Origin: Aureimonas fodinaquatilis
GTDB taxonomy: Bacteria > Pseudomonadota > Alphaproteobacteria > Rhizobiales > Rhizobiaceae
Assembly (NCBI RefSeq): GCF_008369445.1
Contig: NZ_VTWH01000002.1
Location: forward strand, 868,001-932,000
Length of the DNA stretch: 64,000 nucleotides
Reading direction: 5' to 3'
Below the pieces are notes generated by a model. The model did not search any database. It was given only the letters and a program-made list of their open reading frames with translations, and was not told the DNA's origin. Shown here in pieces: positions 15,325-23,974 of this stretch. The translations under genes and the position numbers were made by a program. Every line of letters starts with the position of its first letter. Positions within the stretch are counted from its first letter, which is position 1.

Positions 15325-16310
15325 CAGTCCTGCTCCGCCGCTTCGTCAAAGCCGAACAGATTCCAGGTTTGAACCATATGCGGCGGCAATGGCGCAATCT
15401 GGTCGACAAAACCACCGGAAGGATGAGGAATGATGATGCGCCGCGCATGCAAATGCAGTTTCTTCTGCACCCCGCCCGGAAAATCCCAATTGGTGTCATG
15501 CTCAAAATATTTCGGATCACCCAGAATCGGATGGCCGATGTGCAAGGCGTGCACCCGCAACTGGTGAGTGCGGCCAGTGTGCGGCTCCATTTCCAGCCAT
15601 GCGAAATTCTGCGCCACCTGATCGATAACCCGATAGTGGCTGAGCGCATGGTCAGCCCCGGTTTCACCATGACGCGCCACCCGCATACGGTCGCCATCCA
15701 GGGTCTGCTCTTTCACCAGATAGGTGGAAATCCGGCCCTCTCGCGGTGCGGGCACGCCCTTGACCAGCGCCCAATATGTTTTGCGTGTTTCCCGTTCACG
15801 AAACGCCTTTGTCAGCGCCACGGCTGCGCCTCTTGTGCGGGCAACGACCAGAATTCCGGTGGTGTCACGGTCAATCCGGTGAACCAGACGCGGCTTTTCG
15901 CCCCGCTTGCTGCGCCAGGATTCCAGCATGCCATCCACGTGGCGGGCAACGCCAGAGCCGCCCTGAACGGCAAGTCCAGCGGGCTTGTTGAAGACGAACA
16001 GTTTGTCATCCTCGTAAATCAGCATTTGCGACAGAACATCGACGTCATGCTGATCGCGAATGGTGTTGGCCGTCAGCGGAGCCACCTTGAGGCGGGCGGA
16101 ATCGCCGCCCATCGGCGGCACGCGAACCACCTGCCCTGCTTCCAGTCGCGTATCGGTTTTTGCCCGGCCGCCATCCACCCGCACCTGGCCAGAGCGGAGC
16201 AACTTTTGCAAATGGCCAAATCCAAGGCCGGGATAGTGAAGCTTGAACCAGCGGTCGAGCCGCAAGCCAGACTCGTCCGCCTCTACTGTGACCTGTTCGA
16301 CGGCCGACAT
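15324..16310 (-). CDS. RluA-family rRNA pseudouridine synthase (RluC-like)
   Basis: A 328-residue pseudouridine synthase. An S4-like RNA-binding domain at residues about 15-70 is followed by the synthase domain with FVFNKPAGLAVQGG, catalytic Asp in HRIDRDTTGILVVART, and EPHTGRTHQLRVHALHIGHP. The family converts specific uridines in 23S rRNA; the RluC (955/2504/2580) subfamily is the best fit, by length and the N-terminal S4 domain. It is transcribed with the HAD and ATP12 genes. Confidence 0.93.
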   Translation of the reverse strand: MSAVEQVTVEADESGLRLDRWFKLHYPGLGFGHLQKLLRSGQVRVDGGRAKTDTRLEAGQVVRVPPMGGDSARLKVAPLTANTIRDQHDVDVLSQMLIYEDDKLFVFNKPAGLAVQGGSGVARHVDGMLESWRSKRGEKPRLVHRIDRDTTGILVVARTRGAAVALTKAFRERETRKTYWALVKGVPAPREGRISTYLVKEQTLDGDRMRVARHGETGADHALSHYRVIDQVAQNFAWLEMEPHTGRTHQLRVHALHIGHPILGDPKYFEHDTNWDFPGGVQKKLHLHARRIIIPHPSGGFVDQIAPLPPHMVQTWNLFGFDEAAEQD

Positions 16311-16358
16311 GATGCATTCCTTATAACTGTTTGCACTCCGATAACCGAAAGCCGATAT

Positions 16359-16736
16359 TTAAGCGAGGCTTCTTACCAGCCAAATACCAGCCGCCATGCT
16401 GAGCAGGCCAGCAATCAGCGTGCATGATATGTAGAGCAGCGCCGCAGCCGCCTGCCCCCGCTCCCATAGAAATGCGACATCCAGGGAAAAGGACGAAAAT
16501 GTTGTGTAGCCGCCCAAAAGGCCTGTTGCCAGCAGCAGCCGCAACTCATTGGACACTCCGGCGCGGCGGGCCAGAACCTCGACCAGAACGCCCATCAGAA
16601 ACGAGCCGGTGACATTGACAAACAGCGTGCCAAAGGGAAACCCGAAGCCAAGCCACCGCCCCGCCAAAACTCCGACGCCATATCGCAGAACCGAACCGGC
16701 AGCGCCGCCAACAGCCACCAGAATAATGTTCAGCAT
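16359..16736 (-). CDS. crcB: Fluoride ion channel CrcB/Fluc
   Basis: A 125-residue four-helix membrane protein. The family marks are GGAAGSVLRYGVG, FGTLFVNVTGSFLMG (Asn and TM-break region), and GLLGGYTTFSSFSLD with the Phe-box. Fluc channels export fluoride as antiparallel dimers. No crcB riboswitch was recognised upstream within the four bases separating it from rarA, so it is probably transcribed with its neighbours. Confidence 0.95.
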   Translation of the reverse strand: MLNIILVAVGGAAGSVLRYGVGVLAGRWLGFGFPFGTLFVNVTGSFLMGVLVEVLARRAGVSNELRLLLATGLLGGYTTFSSFSLDVAFLWERGQAAAALLYISCTLIAGLLSMAAGIWLVRSLA

Positions 16737-16739
16737 GTA

Positions 16740-18080
16740 TCAGCGCTCCGGCTTGCCGCGCCGCAATTGGGCCCAGCGCTGCATTCTTTCACCAATGGCT
16801 ATTTCTGCCCCTCGGGCCACCGGGCGATAAAAACTTTGTCGGCCCAGAGCTTCCGGAAAGTAGTCCTGCCCGGAAAATGCCTCTGGTTGGTCATGGTCAT
16901 ACTGATAATCGCGGCCATAGCCCTCATCCTGCATCAACCGGGTGGGCGCATTGAGAATATGGCGCGGCGGCAACAGGGACCCGGCCTCTCGCGCGGTGCG
17001 CATCGCCGCTTTATAAGCTGTGTAGACCGCATTGGATTTGGGTGCTGTTGCCAGATAAACGGCAGCCTGTGCCAATGCCAGTTCGCCTTCAGGGCTGCCC
17101 AGATAGTCATAAGCATCTTTGGCGGCATTGGCGACAACCAGCGCCTGCGGGTCGGCAAGGCCGATATCCTCCACTGCCATCCGCACCAGTCTTCGGCCAA
17201 GATAAAGCGGATCTTCGCCCGCATCGAGCATTCGGCACAAATAATACAAAGTGGCGTCCGGATCAGACCCCCGCACTGATTTATGCAGCGCAGAGATCAG
17301 ATTGTAGTGCCCGTCCTGCCCTTTGTCGTAAATCGGCGCACGCCGCTGTACAACCTGGACCAGCTCTTCCGCGGTGAAGACCTCGCCTTTGCGGGCAGAA
17401 CGCCAGATTTCCTCCGACAGCGTTAGAATTGCCCGGCCGTCACCATCCGCCATGCGCAGCAAAATCTCACGCGCACCTTCATCCACCGGCAGCGGCCTGC
17501 CTTCAATTGCCTCTGCCCGCTCCAGAAGCTGCAAAAGGCTGGCATGATCGTGCGATTGAAAGGTCAGCACCCGCGCCCGGGACAACAAAGCGGCATTCAA
17601 CTCAAAGGACGGATTTTCCGTGGTGGCACCAATCAGAACCACCGTGCCGTCTTCCATCACCGGCAGAAACGAATCCTGCTGTGCGCGGTTGAACCGGTGA
17701 ATTTCATCAACAAACAAAAGCGTCTGCCGGCCGTTTGCACGACGCAGCCTTGCGCTCTCAAACACTTTTTTCAGATCTGCCACACCGGAAAAAATTGCAG
17801 ATATCTGCTCGAAGCCAAAATCAACTTCTTTGGCCATCAGCCGCGCCACGGTGGTTTTGCCCGTGCCCGGCGGACCCCAGAATATAACCGAGCCCAGAGT
17901 GCCGGTTTCCAGCATGCGGGTCAGCACGCCATCCGGCCCGGTCAAATGGTCCTGCCCCACCACCTCGGCAAGTGTCTTTGGTCGCAGCCTGTCAGCAAGC
18001 GGCCGCGCAGTCTGCGGGGCACTCGCGTCCTGGCCCGCAGGCCTGGATGAAGGTGCCGGAGTTCCAAACAAATCGGCCAT
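16740..18080 (-). CDS. rarA: Replication-associated recombination protein A (RarA/MgsA)
   Basis: A 446-residue AAA+ ATPase that acts at stalled replication forks. Walker A is WGPPGTGKTT near residue 70, Walker B LLFVDEIHRFN, sensor 1 ATTENPSFE, and the C-terminal MgsA tetramer domain contains SALHKSVRGSDPDATLYYLC and RRLVRMAVEDIGLADP. Length is normal. It lies in a leftward run with crcB (downstream) and the DegQ-like protease (upstream). Confidence 0.96.
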   Translation of the reverse strand: MADLFGTPAPSSRPAGQDASAPQTARPLADRLRPKTLAEVVGQDHLTGPDGVLTRMLETGTLGSVIFWGPPGTGKTTVARLMAKEVDFGFEQISAIFSGVADLKKVFESARLRRANGRQTLLFVDEIHRFNRAQQDSFLPVMEDGTVVLIGATTENPSFELNAALLSRARVLTFQSHDHASLLQLLERAEAIEGRPLPVDEGAREILLRMADGDGRAILTLSEEIWRSARKGEVFTAEELVQVVQRRAPIYDKGQDGHYNLISALHKSVRGSDPDATLYYLCRMLDAGEDPLYLGRRLVRMAVEDIGLADPQALVVANAAKDAYDYLGSPEGELALAQAAVYLATAPKSNAVYTAYKAAMRTAREAGSLLPPRHILNAPTRLMQDEGYGRDYQYDHDQPEAFSGQDYFPEALGRQSFYRPVARGAEIAIGERMQRWAQLRRGKPER

Positions 18081-18106
18081 AACAGTCTCAAGCTCCAGCC
18101 GGCAGC

Positions 18107-19546
18107 TTACCGGATTGACTGCGTCAACCGCTTGCCGTCCCGTTCAATTGCATAGTTCCAGCCACGCGCACGCGCTTGCGCTATCTCTACAAATTCGCTC
18201 GTGTCCTCAATCTGGGCGCCATTGACCTCCAGAATGATATCGCCCACCTGCAAACGCAAACGCGAAGCAATCGAGCCGCTTTTGACATCGGTTACGACCA
18301 CGCCGGTTGTCAGCGTCTGCAGTTCCAGCTCGTCCGCTACACGCGGCGAAATATTGGCCACTGTTACACCGGAAAACGGATTGTTGCCTTCAATAAACTG
18401 CTCCTCACGCGGTGGCAGTTCTGGCGCTGCAACAAGCTGTATAGCAACATCGCGCTCTTCATCCTGCGTCAGGATTTTCATCCGCGAGGTGCGGTCAATG
18501 CCTGCGGTTGCCAGCCGGTAGCCCAGAGAATCCGGGCTATCAATGGCGAAACCGTCCATTTGCAGAACAACATCGCCCGGCCGCAACCCGGCGCGGTCGG
18601 CCGCGGCACCCGCGGCAACCGATTGCACCAGCGCACCAGACGGCCGCGTCATACCCAGTGCTTCAGCAACATCGCCCGTCACCTGCGCAAAGGATGCACC
18701 AATGTATGGCCGTTCAAATCTGCCACCACGTTTGGCTGCTTCGACGAACACCCGAACCATGTTGGAAGGAATGGCAAACCCTATGCCATTGGACCCGCCC
18801 GAACGAGAAAATATGGCTGTGTTGATGCCGATCAGCCTGCCCTGCATATCGATGAGCGCGCCACCGGAATTTCCCGGATTGATGGCTGCGTCGGTCTGGA
18901 TGAAGTAGCCGAAATCGGCAACGCCGACATGCGTTCTGGCCAGAGCCGACACAATGCCACTGGTCACCGTCTGGCCGATTGCAAACGGATTGCCGATGGC
19001 AAGCACCAGATCGCCCGTTTCAATGGAGTCAGAATCCGCAATCGGCACGGTCGGAAACGCTTCGTCCGCATCGATGCGCAACACCGCAAGATCGGCCCGC
19101 GCGTCCTTCATCAGGATGGTGGAGGTGAATTCTCGCCCGTCACTCAGAGCGATTTTCACCTCATCTGCCCCATCCACCACATGATTGTTGGTGACAACCA
19201 GACCAGACGAATCAACCAGAACGCCGGAGCCCAGCGAGGACTGCATACGGCTGCGCCCGGACAGGCTGTTGCCAAAAAACTGCCCGAAAAACGGATCACC
19301 GGCAAATGGCGAACGCTCGGCCACCTGGCGTGCAGCATAAACATTGACCACCGCCGGCGCCGCATTTCGAACCAGCGGGGCAAAGCTGAGGGTGATTTCC
19401 GAATTGTTTTGCGGAACCTGAACATTTTCACGCTGGGAAGGCACAGGCACCGGAGCATTTTGTGCTGAAGCAGGCAGACCCGCACCACCAATCACAACAC
19501 CCGACGCAACGACAAAAGACAACAGTTTTGAAATCACTGGCGACAC
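18107..19546 (-). CDS. degQ: Periplasmic Do-family serine protease (DegQ/DegP-like)
   Basis: A 479-residue HtrA protease. A signal peptide ends at ASAQN near residue 30. The trypsin-like domain has the triad His122 (TNNHVVDG), Asp152 (ARADLAVLRID) and Ser227 (NPGNSGGAL); two PDZ domains follow (about 285-370 and 395-475). It degrades or refolds misfolded envelope proteins. The N-terminal stretch after the signal is Pro/Gln-rich. A terminator lies upstream (19619-19641), so it has its own promoter in the 60 bases between. Confidence 0.95.
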   Translation of the reverse strand: MSPVISKLLSFVVASGVVIGGAGLPASAQNAPVPVPSQRENVQVPQNNSEITLSFAPLVRNAAPAVVNVYAARQVAERSPFAGDPFFGQFFGNSLSGRSRMQSSLGSGVLVDSSGLVVTNNHVVDGADEVKIALSDGREFTSTILMKDARADLAVLRIDADEAFPTVPIADSDSIETGDLVLAIGNPFAIGQTVTSGIVSALARTHVGVADFGYFIQTDAAINPGNSGGALIDMQGRLIGINTAIFSRSGGSNGIGFAIPSNMVRVFVEAAKRGGRFERPYIGASFAQVTGDVAEALGMTRPSGALVQSVAAGAAADRAGLRPGDVVLQMDGFAIDSPDSLGYRLATAGIDRTSRMKILTQDEERDVAIQLVAAPELPPREEQFIEGNNPFSGVTVANISPRVADELELQTLTTGVVVTDVKSGSIASRLRLQVGDIILEVNGAQIEDTSEFVEIAQARARGWNYAIERDGKRLTQSIR

Positions 19547-19618
19547 CCGAATTGCAACACATCAAGAAACAGAAAACCGCCATATGGCGAGGATTGTCTT
19601 ATCGGCGCACAGTGGCAC

Positions 19619-19641
19619 AAAAAAAGGGCCAAACGGCCCTT
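19619..19641 (-). terminator. Rho-independent terminator of the 45-aa gene
   Basis: Read on the minus strand, AAGGGCC and GGCCCTT form a seven-pair stem with a four-base loop (19624-19641) followed by a run of Ts. It ends transcription from the small gene at 19668-19805 before degQ. Confidence 0.7.
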
Positions 19642-19667
19642 AAATTGCTGAAAGATGCAAAATTTGC

Positions 19668-19805
19668 CTACTGGCTGTCAGCAGAACCGACTGCAACTTC
19701 AAGTTCAACCGTTCTGGTTGGCAATTCCGATGTGGTCGCATAGCTGGCCGTTAAAATGGCAAATGCAGCGACAGCCCCGAGAAGAATAAAAATAGTGCGA
19801 CGCAT
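19668..19805 (-). CDS. Small exported or membrane-anchored protein (45 aa)
   Basis: A 45-residue frame starting MRRTIFILLGAVAAFAILTA, then SYATTSELPTRTVELEVAVG. It has a basic N-terminus and one hydrophobic helix, so it is secreted or anchored once in the inner membrane. The start sits after a region with a plausible AG-rich site and the gene is followed by a perfect terminator. It is too short for family assignment. Confidence 0.55.
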   Translation of the reverse strand: MRRTIFILLGAVAAFAILTASYATTSELPTRTVELEVAVGSADSQ

Positions 19806-20043
19806 CGAGAACTCGCTTGCGGTTGGGTGTGGGGTCCCATTGTCCATGACAGTCGTTTAATCCGGGTAAACAGCGCGGCAAAAAACTTTGCCGCAGCTAA
19901 AGTTGAAATTACCACTACAATGCGGAACGCTGTGCCTTGGTTGCTGTGTTCCGGAAATATACTTGGTCCGTCCGCCCTATCGCACGAAGTTCGAGACTTA
20001 GCTATCACCCGTTTGCAACAGTCTCACATTCTCGAAATTACAA

Positions 20044-21111
20044 TTATAGGTTGTGATTTTTCCGGTGCTTCTGCTCAGGAAGTTCGACCAGACCATAACG
20101 TATCAAACTGTCTGCCAGAGCCAGCACGCCTTCCTGCGCCGAGCGAAAATGAAGACCGAGAATCGATTCTGCGGGCTGGGTGTCCAGAATACGATCCGAT
20201 GCGACTTCGTCTGCCAGCATGGCCGCTTTGCTGGAGAAAAGCGCAGCCATGCGAATTGTCCAGTCAGGAATCGTCAAACGTGGCATCCGCTTTTTCAGCT
20301 CCGGATATTGCGCCACAATGATTGGCGCCAAAGCCTGCAGAGGCAAAGTCTGCGAACTGACAATGAAGCGCCGGCCCGCCGCGTTCTTGTTTCCCATAGC
20401 GCGAATATGAGCCTCTGCCACATCGCGCACATCCACCATTCCGAACCGCATATTTGGCAAAGCCGGAAGCCGCCCGTTCATCAGCATTGCAACCAGTTTC
20501 GCAGATGTACCGGTAACAGAGTCCAGCACCGGGCCGAAAACCAGAGAGGGATTGATTGTCGTCAACTGGGTGGTGCTGCCCTGCACAGAAGCCCACGCCG
20601 CCTGTTCTGCCCTGGTTTTGGATATGGCATATGCAGAAATGTGCGGGCTTTGCGTGTTTGAAAAATCTGCTTCGCCATATGCCGTCGCGCGTTTGCGTTC
20701 ATGGCCGTAGAAGACTGATGCAACCGACGAAGTCAGAACAATACGTTCAACTCCCGCTGCCTTGGCAGCCTCCACCACACGCAAAGTGCCACCAACCGCT
20801 GCTGGTACCAGCGCCTCCCTGTCATTGGGCTGCGACTGCGGAAATGGCGATGCCGTGTGCATGACATATCTGCAATCTTTTGCGGCCTGCGCCCATCCCT
20901 CATCCTGTAAAAGGTCGGCTTCCACGGTTTCCAGCCGATTAACCGGTACTGCATGGTCCTGCATGGTCTGCCGCAACTGACGAGCCTTTTCAGCATTGCG
21001 GACCGTGCCACGCACGGTATGTCCCGCGCCAAGAAGCCCCGCAACGATGTGCTTGGCTATGAAGCCGGAAGCACCGCTTACCAGTACCCTGCCATCATCC
21101 ACTTCCTGCAT
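20044..21111 (-). CDS. NAD(P)-dependent epimerase/dihydroflavonol-reductase-like protein
   Basis: A 355-residue extended short-chain dehydrogenase. The nucleotide-binding motif is VSGASGFIAKHIV near residue 10, the catalytic region IVLTSSVASV with YAISKTRAEQAAW (Tyr and Lys), and NPSLVFGPVL, typical of dihydroflavonol 4-reductase/cinnamoyl-CoA reductase-type proteins. It reduces a carbonyl with NAD(P)H in the cytoplasm; the substrate is unknown. It is isolated between the 45-aa gene and hsp20. Confidence 0.88.
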   Translation of the reverse strand: MQEVDDGRVLVSGASGFIAKHIVAGLLGAGHTVRGTVRNAEKARQLRQTMQDHAVPVNRLETVEADLLQDEGWAQAAKDCRYVMHTASPFPQSQPNDREALVPAAVGGTLRVVEAAKAAGVERIVLTSSVASVFYGHERKRATAYGEADFSNTQSPHISAYAISKTRAEQAAWASVQGSTTQLTTINPSLVFGPVLDSVTGTSAKLVAMLMNGRLPALPNMRFGMVDVRDVAEAHIRAMGNKNAAGRRFIVSSQTLPLQALAPIIVAQYPELKKRMPRLTIPDWTIRMAALFSSKAAMLADEVASDRILDTQPAESILGLHFRSAQEGVLALADSLIRYGLVELPEQKHRKNHNL

Positions 21112-21246
21112 GCTCAGTCTCCATCAACGCAAAACCGCCACTTCAACCGGCAGGAGCCTGCAACAGACTTCTGTTCTTCCGGTTAAAATGGCGGTGATTT
21201 CATTTCATGAGAGCGCCGCTTCTTACAGCGCTCTGTTTATGGCCCA

Positions 21247-21708
21247 TCAGGCCGCAGCAGTGTCCAGAACCTTATTGGCGTTACCAGCGGTGGCAATTTC
21301 AATACGGCGCGGTTTCATGGCTTCCGGAATGACACGCTCCAGATCAATGTGCAGCAAACCATTTTTCAGGTTCGCGCCTTTAACCTCGACATGTTCAGCC
21401 AGTTGGAAGCGGCGCTCAAATGTCCGGGCAGCTATGCCGCGATGCAGATACTGGGCGTTGGAGTTTTCTGTTTCAGACCGCTCACCCTTTACCGTCAATA
21501 CATTTTCGCGCAACTCGATGTTGAGTTCGTTTCCGTCAAAACCGGCAACTGCCATGGTAATGCGGTAGGCGTGCTCGCCAGTGCGTTCGATGTTGTAAGG
21601 CGGATAGCTTTGGGCATTTTCAACACCGCTGACGCTGTCGAGCTTGGAAAAAAGCCGGTCAAAACCAACGGTGGAGCGATAGAGCGGAGCAAAATCTACA
21701 TGACGCAT
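21247..21708 (-). CDS. Small heat-shock protein Hsp20 (IbpA-like)
   Basis: A 153-residue alpha-crystallin-type chaperone. The core spans about residues 37-125: PPYNIERTGEHAYRITMAVA, GFDGNELNIELRENVLTVKG, HRGIAARTFERRFQLAEHVE and KNGLLHIDLERVIPE. It holds unfolded proteins until refolding. The start MRHVDFAP at 21708 is chosen over a longer frame because AGAGGA lies just before it and a ROSE-like element and sigma32 promoter precede it. The subfamily (N-terminal DFAPLYRSTVGFDRLF) is the IbpA class common in rhizobia. Confidence 0.94.
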   Translation of the reverse strand: MRHVDFAPLYRSTVGFDRLFSKLDSVSGVENAQSYPPYNIERTGEHAYRITMAVAGFDGNELNIELRENVLTVKGERSETENSNAQYLHRGIAARTFERRFQLAEHVEVKGANLKNGLLHIDLERVIPEAMKPRRIEIATAGNANKVLDTAAA

Positions 21709-21810
21709 TGTGTGTGTCCTCTTAGAGCAACGTTTGTAACTGAACATCGCCATTAGAACCCCCGGATTTGGCGGGTTCGACCTGTTCAACGGCCCCTTGA
21801 CGGCGGCCGT
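21709..21810 (-). promoter_or_regulatory. ROSE-like RNA thermometer in the hsp20 leader
   Basis: The minus-strand leader of hsp20 ends GTTGCTCTAAGAGGACAC just before the ATG. TTGCTC facing the AGAGGA ribosome site is the conserved anti-Shine-Dalgarno core of ROSE elements in rhizobial small heat-shock genes. In those RNAs the hairpin melts on heating and lets ribosomes in. Upstream leader bases can fold into further GC-rich stems (CGGCCGCCG near 21800). The leader runs about 100 bases from the predicted start site. Confidence 0.6.
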
Positions 21811-21817
21811 GACATTC

Positions 21818-21846
21818 AGATGGGGAGCCATTTTCAACGGTTCAAG
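21818..21846 (-). promoter_or_regulatory. Sigma32 (RpoH) heat-shock promoter
   Basis: On the minus strand, CTTGAA (21846-21841) and CCCCATCT (21825-21818) are separated by 15 bases. This matches the enterobacterial RpoH consensus CTTGAA-N11-16-CCCCATNT. It would start transcription near 21811, giving a leader with the ROSE-like element. Confidence 0.75.
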
Positions 21847-21973
21847 CCCCCTGTTGCAAAGATGAACCCTGGATGAATGCCGCCGTCCGAGAGCGTTCAT
21901 CCTGCGGCCGATATGGTGGACTTCAACTGCAATACGATCGCGCCGTCCCGTCCCTTCCGACGCGATCGTCAAA

Positions 21974-22009
21974 GTGCTTCAGGTGGTTTTTTTCGATCAC
22001 CTGAAGCAC
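21974..22009. repeat. Perfect 12-bp inverted repeat
   Basis: GTGCTTCAGGTG (21974-21985) and CACCTGAAGCAC (21998-22009) are perfect inverted arms around a 12-base loop holding seven Ts. It lies between the divergent hsp20 promoter and the alpha/beta hydrolase. It lacks a T-run after either arm, so it is not a standard terminator; it could be a protein-binding site or an RNA hairpin. The bases 21847-22133 otherwise show nothing. Confidence 0.6.
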
Positions 22010-22133
22010 CCCAATTTGCGAACACAACACTTCGCAATTGCGTCAGAACGAGCCAACAGAATATTCCTCGCTGTTCTCAAGGGCGGAAATGATCTAGAAG
22101 CCGACCGAACCTGTGATGAAGATCTGAAGTTGC

Positions 22134-23144
22134 ATGGCTGATAGCGGCATTTTCTTTTTAAGTGACATGAACCCGCATCCCGAACGGCTTTCGGGAGGGT
22201 TTGTCGCTACGCCCAATCGCCGTCGATTGCGGTATGCAATATCGCGGCCCGTTGGCCAAAGCCGGGGCACAACCATCATTTTTCCCGGCCGCAACGAATA
22301 TCTTGAAAAATATTTCGAGACGATGGCTGATCTGAACAAGCGTGGCTTCACGGCATTAATTTTTGACTGGCGCGGTCAGGGTGGATCCGACCGTATTCTC
22401 CGCAACCCGGCCAAAGGGCACATTGGCAAGCTGGATGAGTATTTCGCTGATTTTGAAATGATTTTCAAAAACGTCGCCTTGCCGGATTGCCCGCGCCCCT
22501 ACTCCATTCTTGCGCATTCCCTGGGTGGCCTGGTGGCGTTGCGGTTCATGCCACGTCTGGTAAGCCGGGTTGAAAGGCTTGTTTGCTCCGCTCCGCTGAT
22601 AGCCATTCCGGGCAGCCCTCGTCGTCAGGGCCTTCTGGCATTTCTTGTTGCAAGTCTGCGCTATTCAGGCCTGGGGCGCCTGCCATTCCGCCGGCTTAAC
22701 AGAACCGGCGCTGACTGGAATGTTGCCACCAATCCGCTGACCAGCGATCCACACCGATTTGAGCGCAACCGGCAGATGAGCCTGCAAGCGCCACATCTGG
22801 GCGTTTCCATGCTGACAGCAGGGTGGTTGCATGCCTCCTTCCGCGCCATGCGGAAACTGCGGAATTCCGATGTTATTGCCACAATGCATTTGCCAACACT
22901 TTTTGTGCTGGCCGGTGCAGACACCGTTGTTGACACGGCGGCGGCGGAGAAACTTGCCTGGCGCATGCGCTCCGGTCATTCATTGACCATACCCTATGCC
23001 CGGCATGAGCTTTTGCAGGAAAAAGACGAGTATCGCGAACAGCTTCTTGCCGCATATGAAGGTTTCGTCGAAAGCTCCATGCCGCTCATTTCATATGAAA
23101 CAGCCGGTCTGGAGCCAGAAAACCTGCCCGAGCCCACAGTTTAG
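22134..23144 (+). CDS. Alpha/beta hydrolase, lysophospholipase-like (PldB type)
   Basis: A 336-residue alpha/beta hydrolase. IIFPGRNEYLEKYFETMADL and FDWRGQGGSDR match the monoglyceride-lipase/lysophospholipase L2 pattern, with nucleophile Ser in LAHSLGG, Asp in AGADTVVD and His in YARHELLQE. No signal peptide is seen, so it should be cytoplasmic or membrane-associated, hydrolysing lysophospholipids or acylglycerols. It is followed after 14 bases by the convergent hisN-like gene. Confidence 0.88.
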   Translation: MADSGIFFLSDMNPHPERLSGGFVATPNRRRLRYAISRPVGQSRGTTIIFPGRNEYLEKYFETMADLNKRGFTALIFDWRGQGGSDRILRNPAKGHIGKLDEYFADFEMIFKNVALPDCPRPYSILAHSLGGLVALRFMPRLVSRVERLVCSAPLIAIPGSPRRQGLLAFLVASLRYSGLGRLPFRRLNRTGADWNVATNPLTSDPHRFERNRQMSLQAPHLGVSMLTAGWLHASFRAMRKLRNSDVIATMHLPTLFVLAGADTVVDTAAAEKLAWRMRSGHSLTIPYARHELLQEKDEYREQLLAAYEGFVESSMPLISYETAGLEPENLPEPTV

Positions 23145-23158
23145 TCCGGCAGCAAATC

Positions 23159-23935
23159 TCACCGATTGAGGATTTCGAGAACTTGTGAATGCAGTTTCGG
23201 TGTTGCGGCTGCCAGGACATCACCACCGTTTTCCGCACGCTCGCCAGACAGAGTGGTTATAATGCCCCCCGCCTGCTCAATCAGCGGAATCAAGGCCACA
23301 ATGTCGTAGGGCTTGAGCCCGGCCTCAAAGCAAATGTCCACATGCCCGGCAGCCAGCATGGCAAAGGCATAGCAATCCAGCCCGAAACGGGTGAGCTGCA
23401 CCTCTGCCTCCAGCGCTTCAAACCGCTCTTTTGCTTTACCGGCAAACATTCGGGGATTGGTGGTGGTTAATGTTGCACCCGCCAACGAGCCGACGTCTCG
23501 AACGGCAAGCTTTGACTGGCCCCCCGGCCCTTCCAGAAAAGCACCCTCGCCTACGGTCCAGAAATTTTCACCAATATAGGGCTGGCTCATGATCCCGGCT
23601 TGCGCCACGCCATCATAGGTCATGCCAATCAGCGTGCCCCAGGCTGGAACACCGGAAATGAACAGTCGGGTCCCATCAATCGGATCTATCACCCAGCGCG
23701 CACGGTCATTTCCATGCTCGCCAAACTCTTCACCCAAAATCGCATGCTGGGGAAACTCGGTCTGTATCAAACTTACAATGGCGCGTTCCGCCTCCCGGTC
23801 AGCTTCGGTAACCGGGTCAAAATCTGCTGCAATCTTGTTATCAACCACCAGCTTCTGCCGAAACCTCGGCAGGGTTTCAGCCGCGGCAGCGGCAGCAAGT
23901 CGGAACAGAAATTCCCGCGTGGGTATCTGGCTCAT
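23159..23935 (-). CDS. hisN: Inositol-monophosphatase-family histidinol phosphatase (HisN-like)
   Basis: A 258-residue Mg-dependent phosphatase. Metal-binding motifs are DPVTEADREAE, GEEFG, WVIDPIDGTRLFISGVPAW and LKPYDIVALIPLIEQAGG. In many Rhizobiales this class supplies histidinol-phosphate phosphatase for histidine synthesis, since the HisB-type enzyme is absent; that assignment is by family, and inositol phosphatase activity cannot be excluded. It is followed by an N-formylglutamate amidohydrolase gene, a neighbour also tied to histidine metabolism. Confidence 0.85.
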   Translation of the reverse strand: MSQIPTREFLFRLAAAAAAETLPRFRQKLVVDNKIAADFDPVTEADREAERAIVSLIQTEFPQHAILGEEFGEHGNDRARWVIDPIDGTRLFISGVPAWGTLIGMTYDGVAQAGIMSQPYIGENFWTVGEGAFLEGPGGQSKLAVRDVGSLAGATLTTTNPRMFAGKAKERFEALEAEVQLTRFGLDCYAFAMLAAGHVDICFEAGLKPYDIVALIPLIEQAGGIITTLSGERAENGGDVLAAATPKLHSQVLEILNR

Positions 23936-23974
23936 TGGCTGGCGCTCACTTTCACTTCGCTTCTGGATTGGAGA

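Noticed and set aside
18176..19468. A 430-codon + frame antisense to degQ
   Set aside because: The protease triad and PDZ domains on the other strand are decisive; the + translation is rich in His, Arg and Gln without domains.
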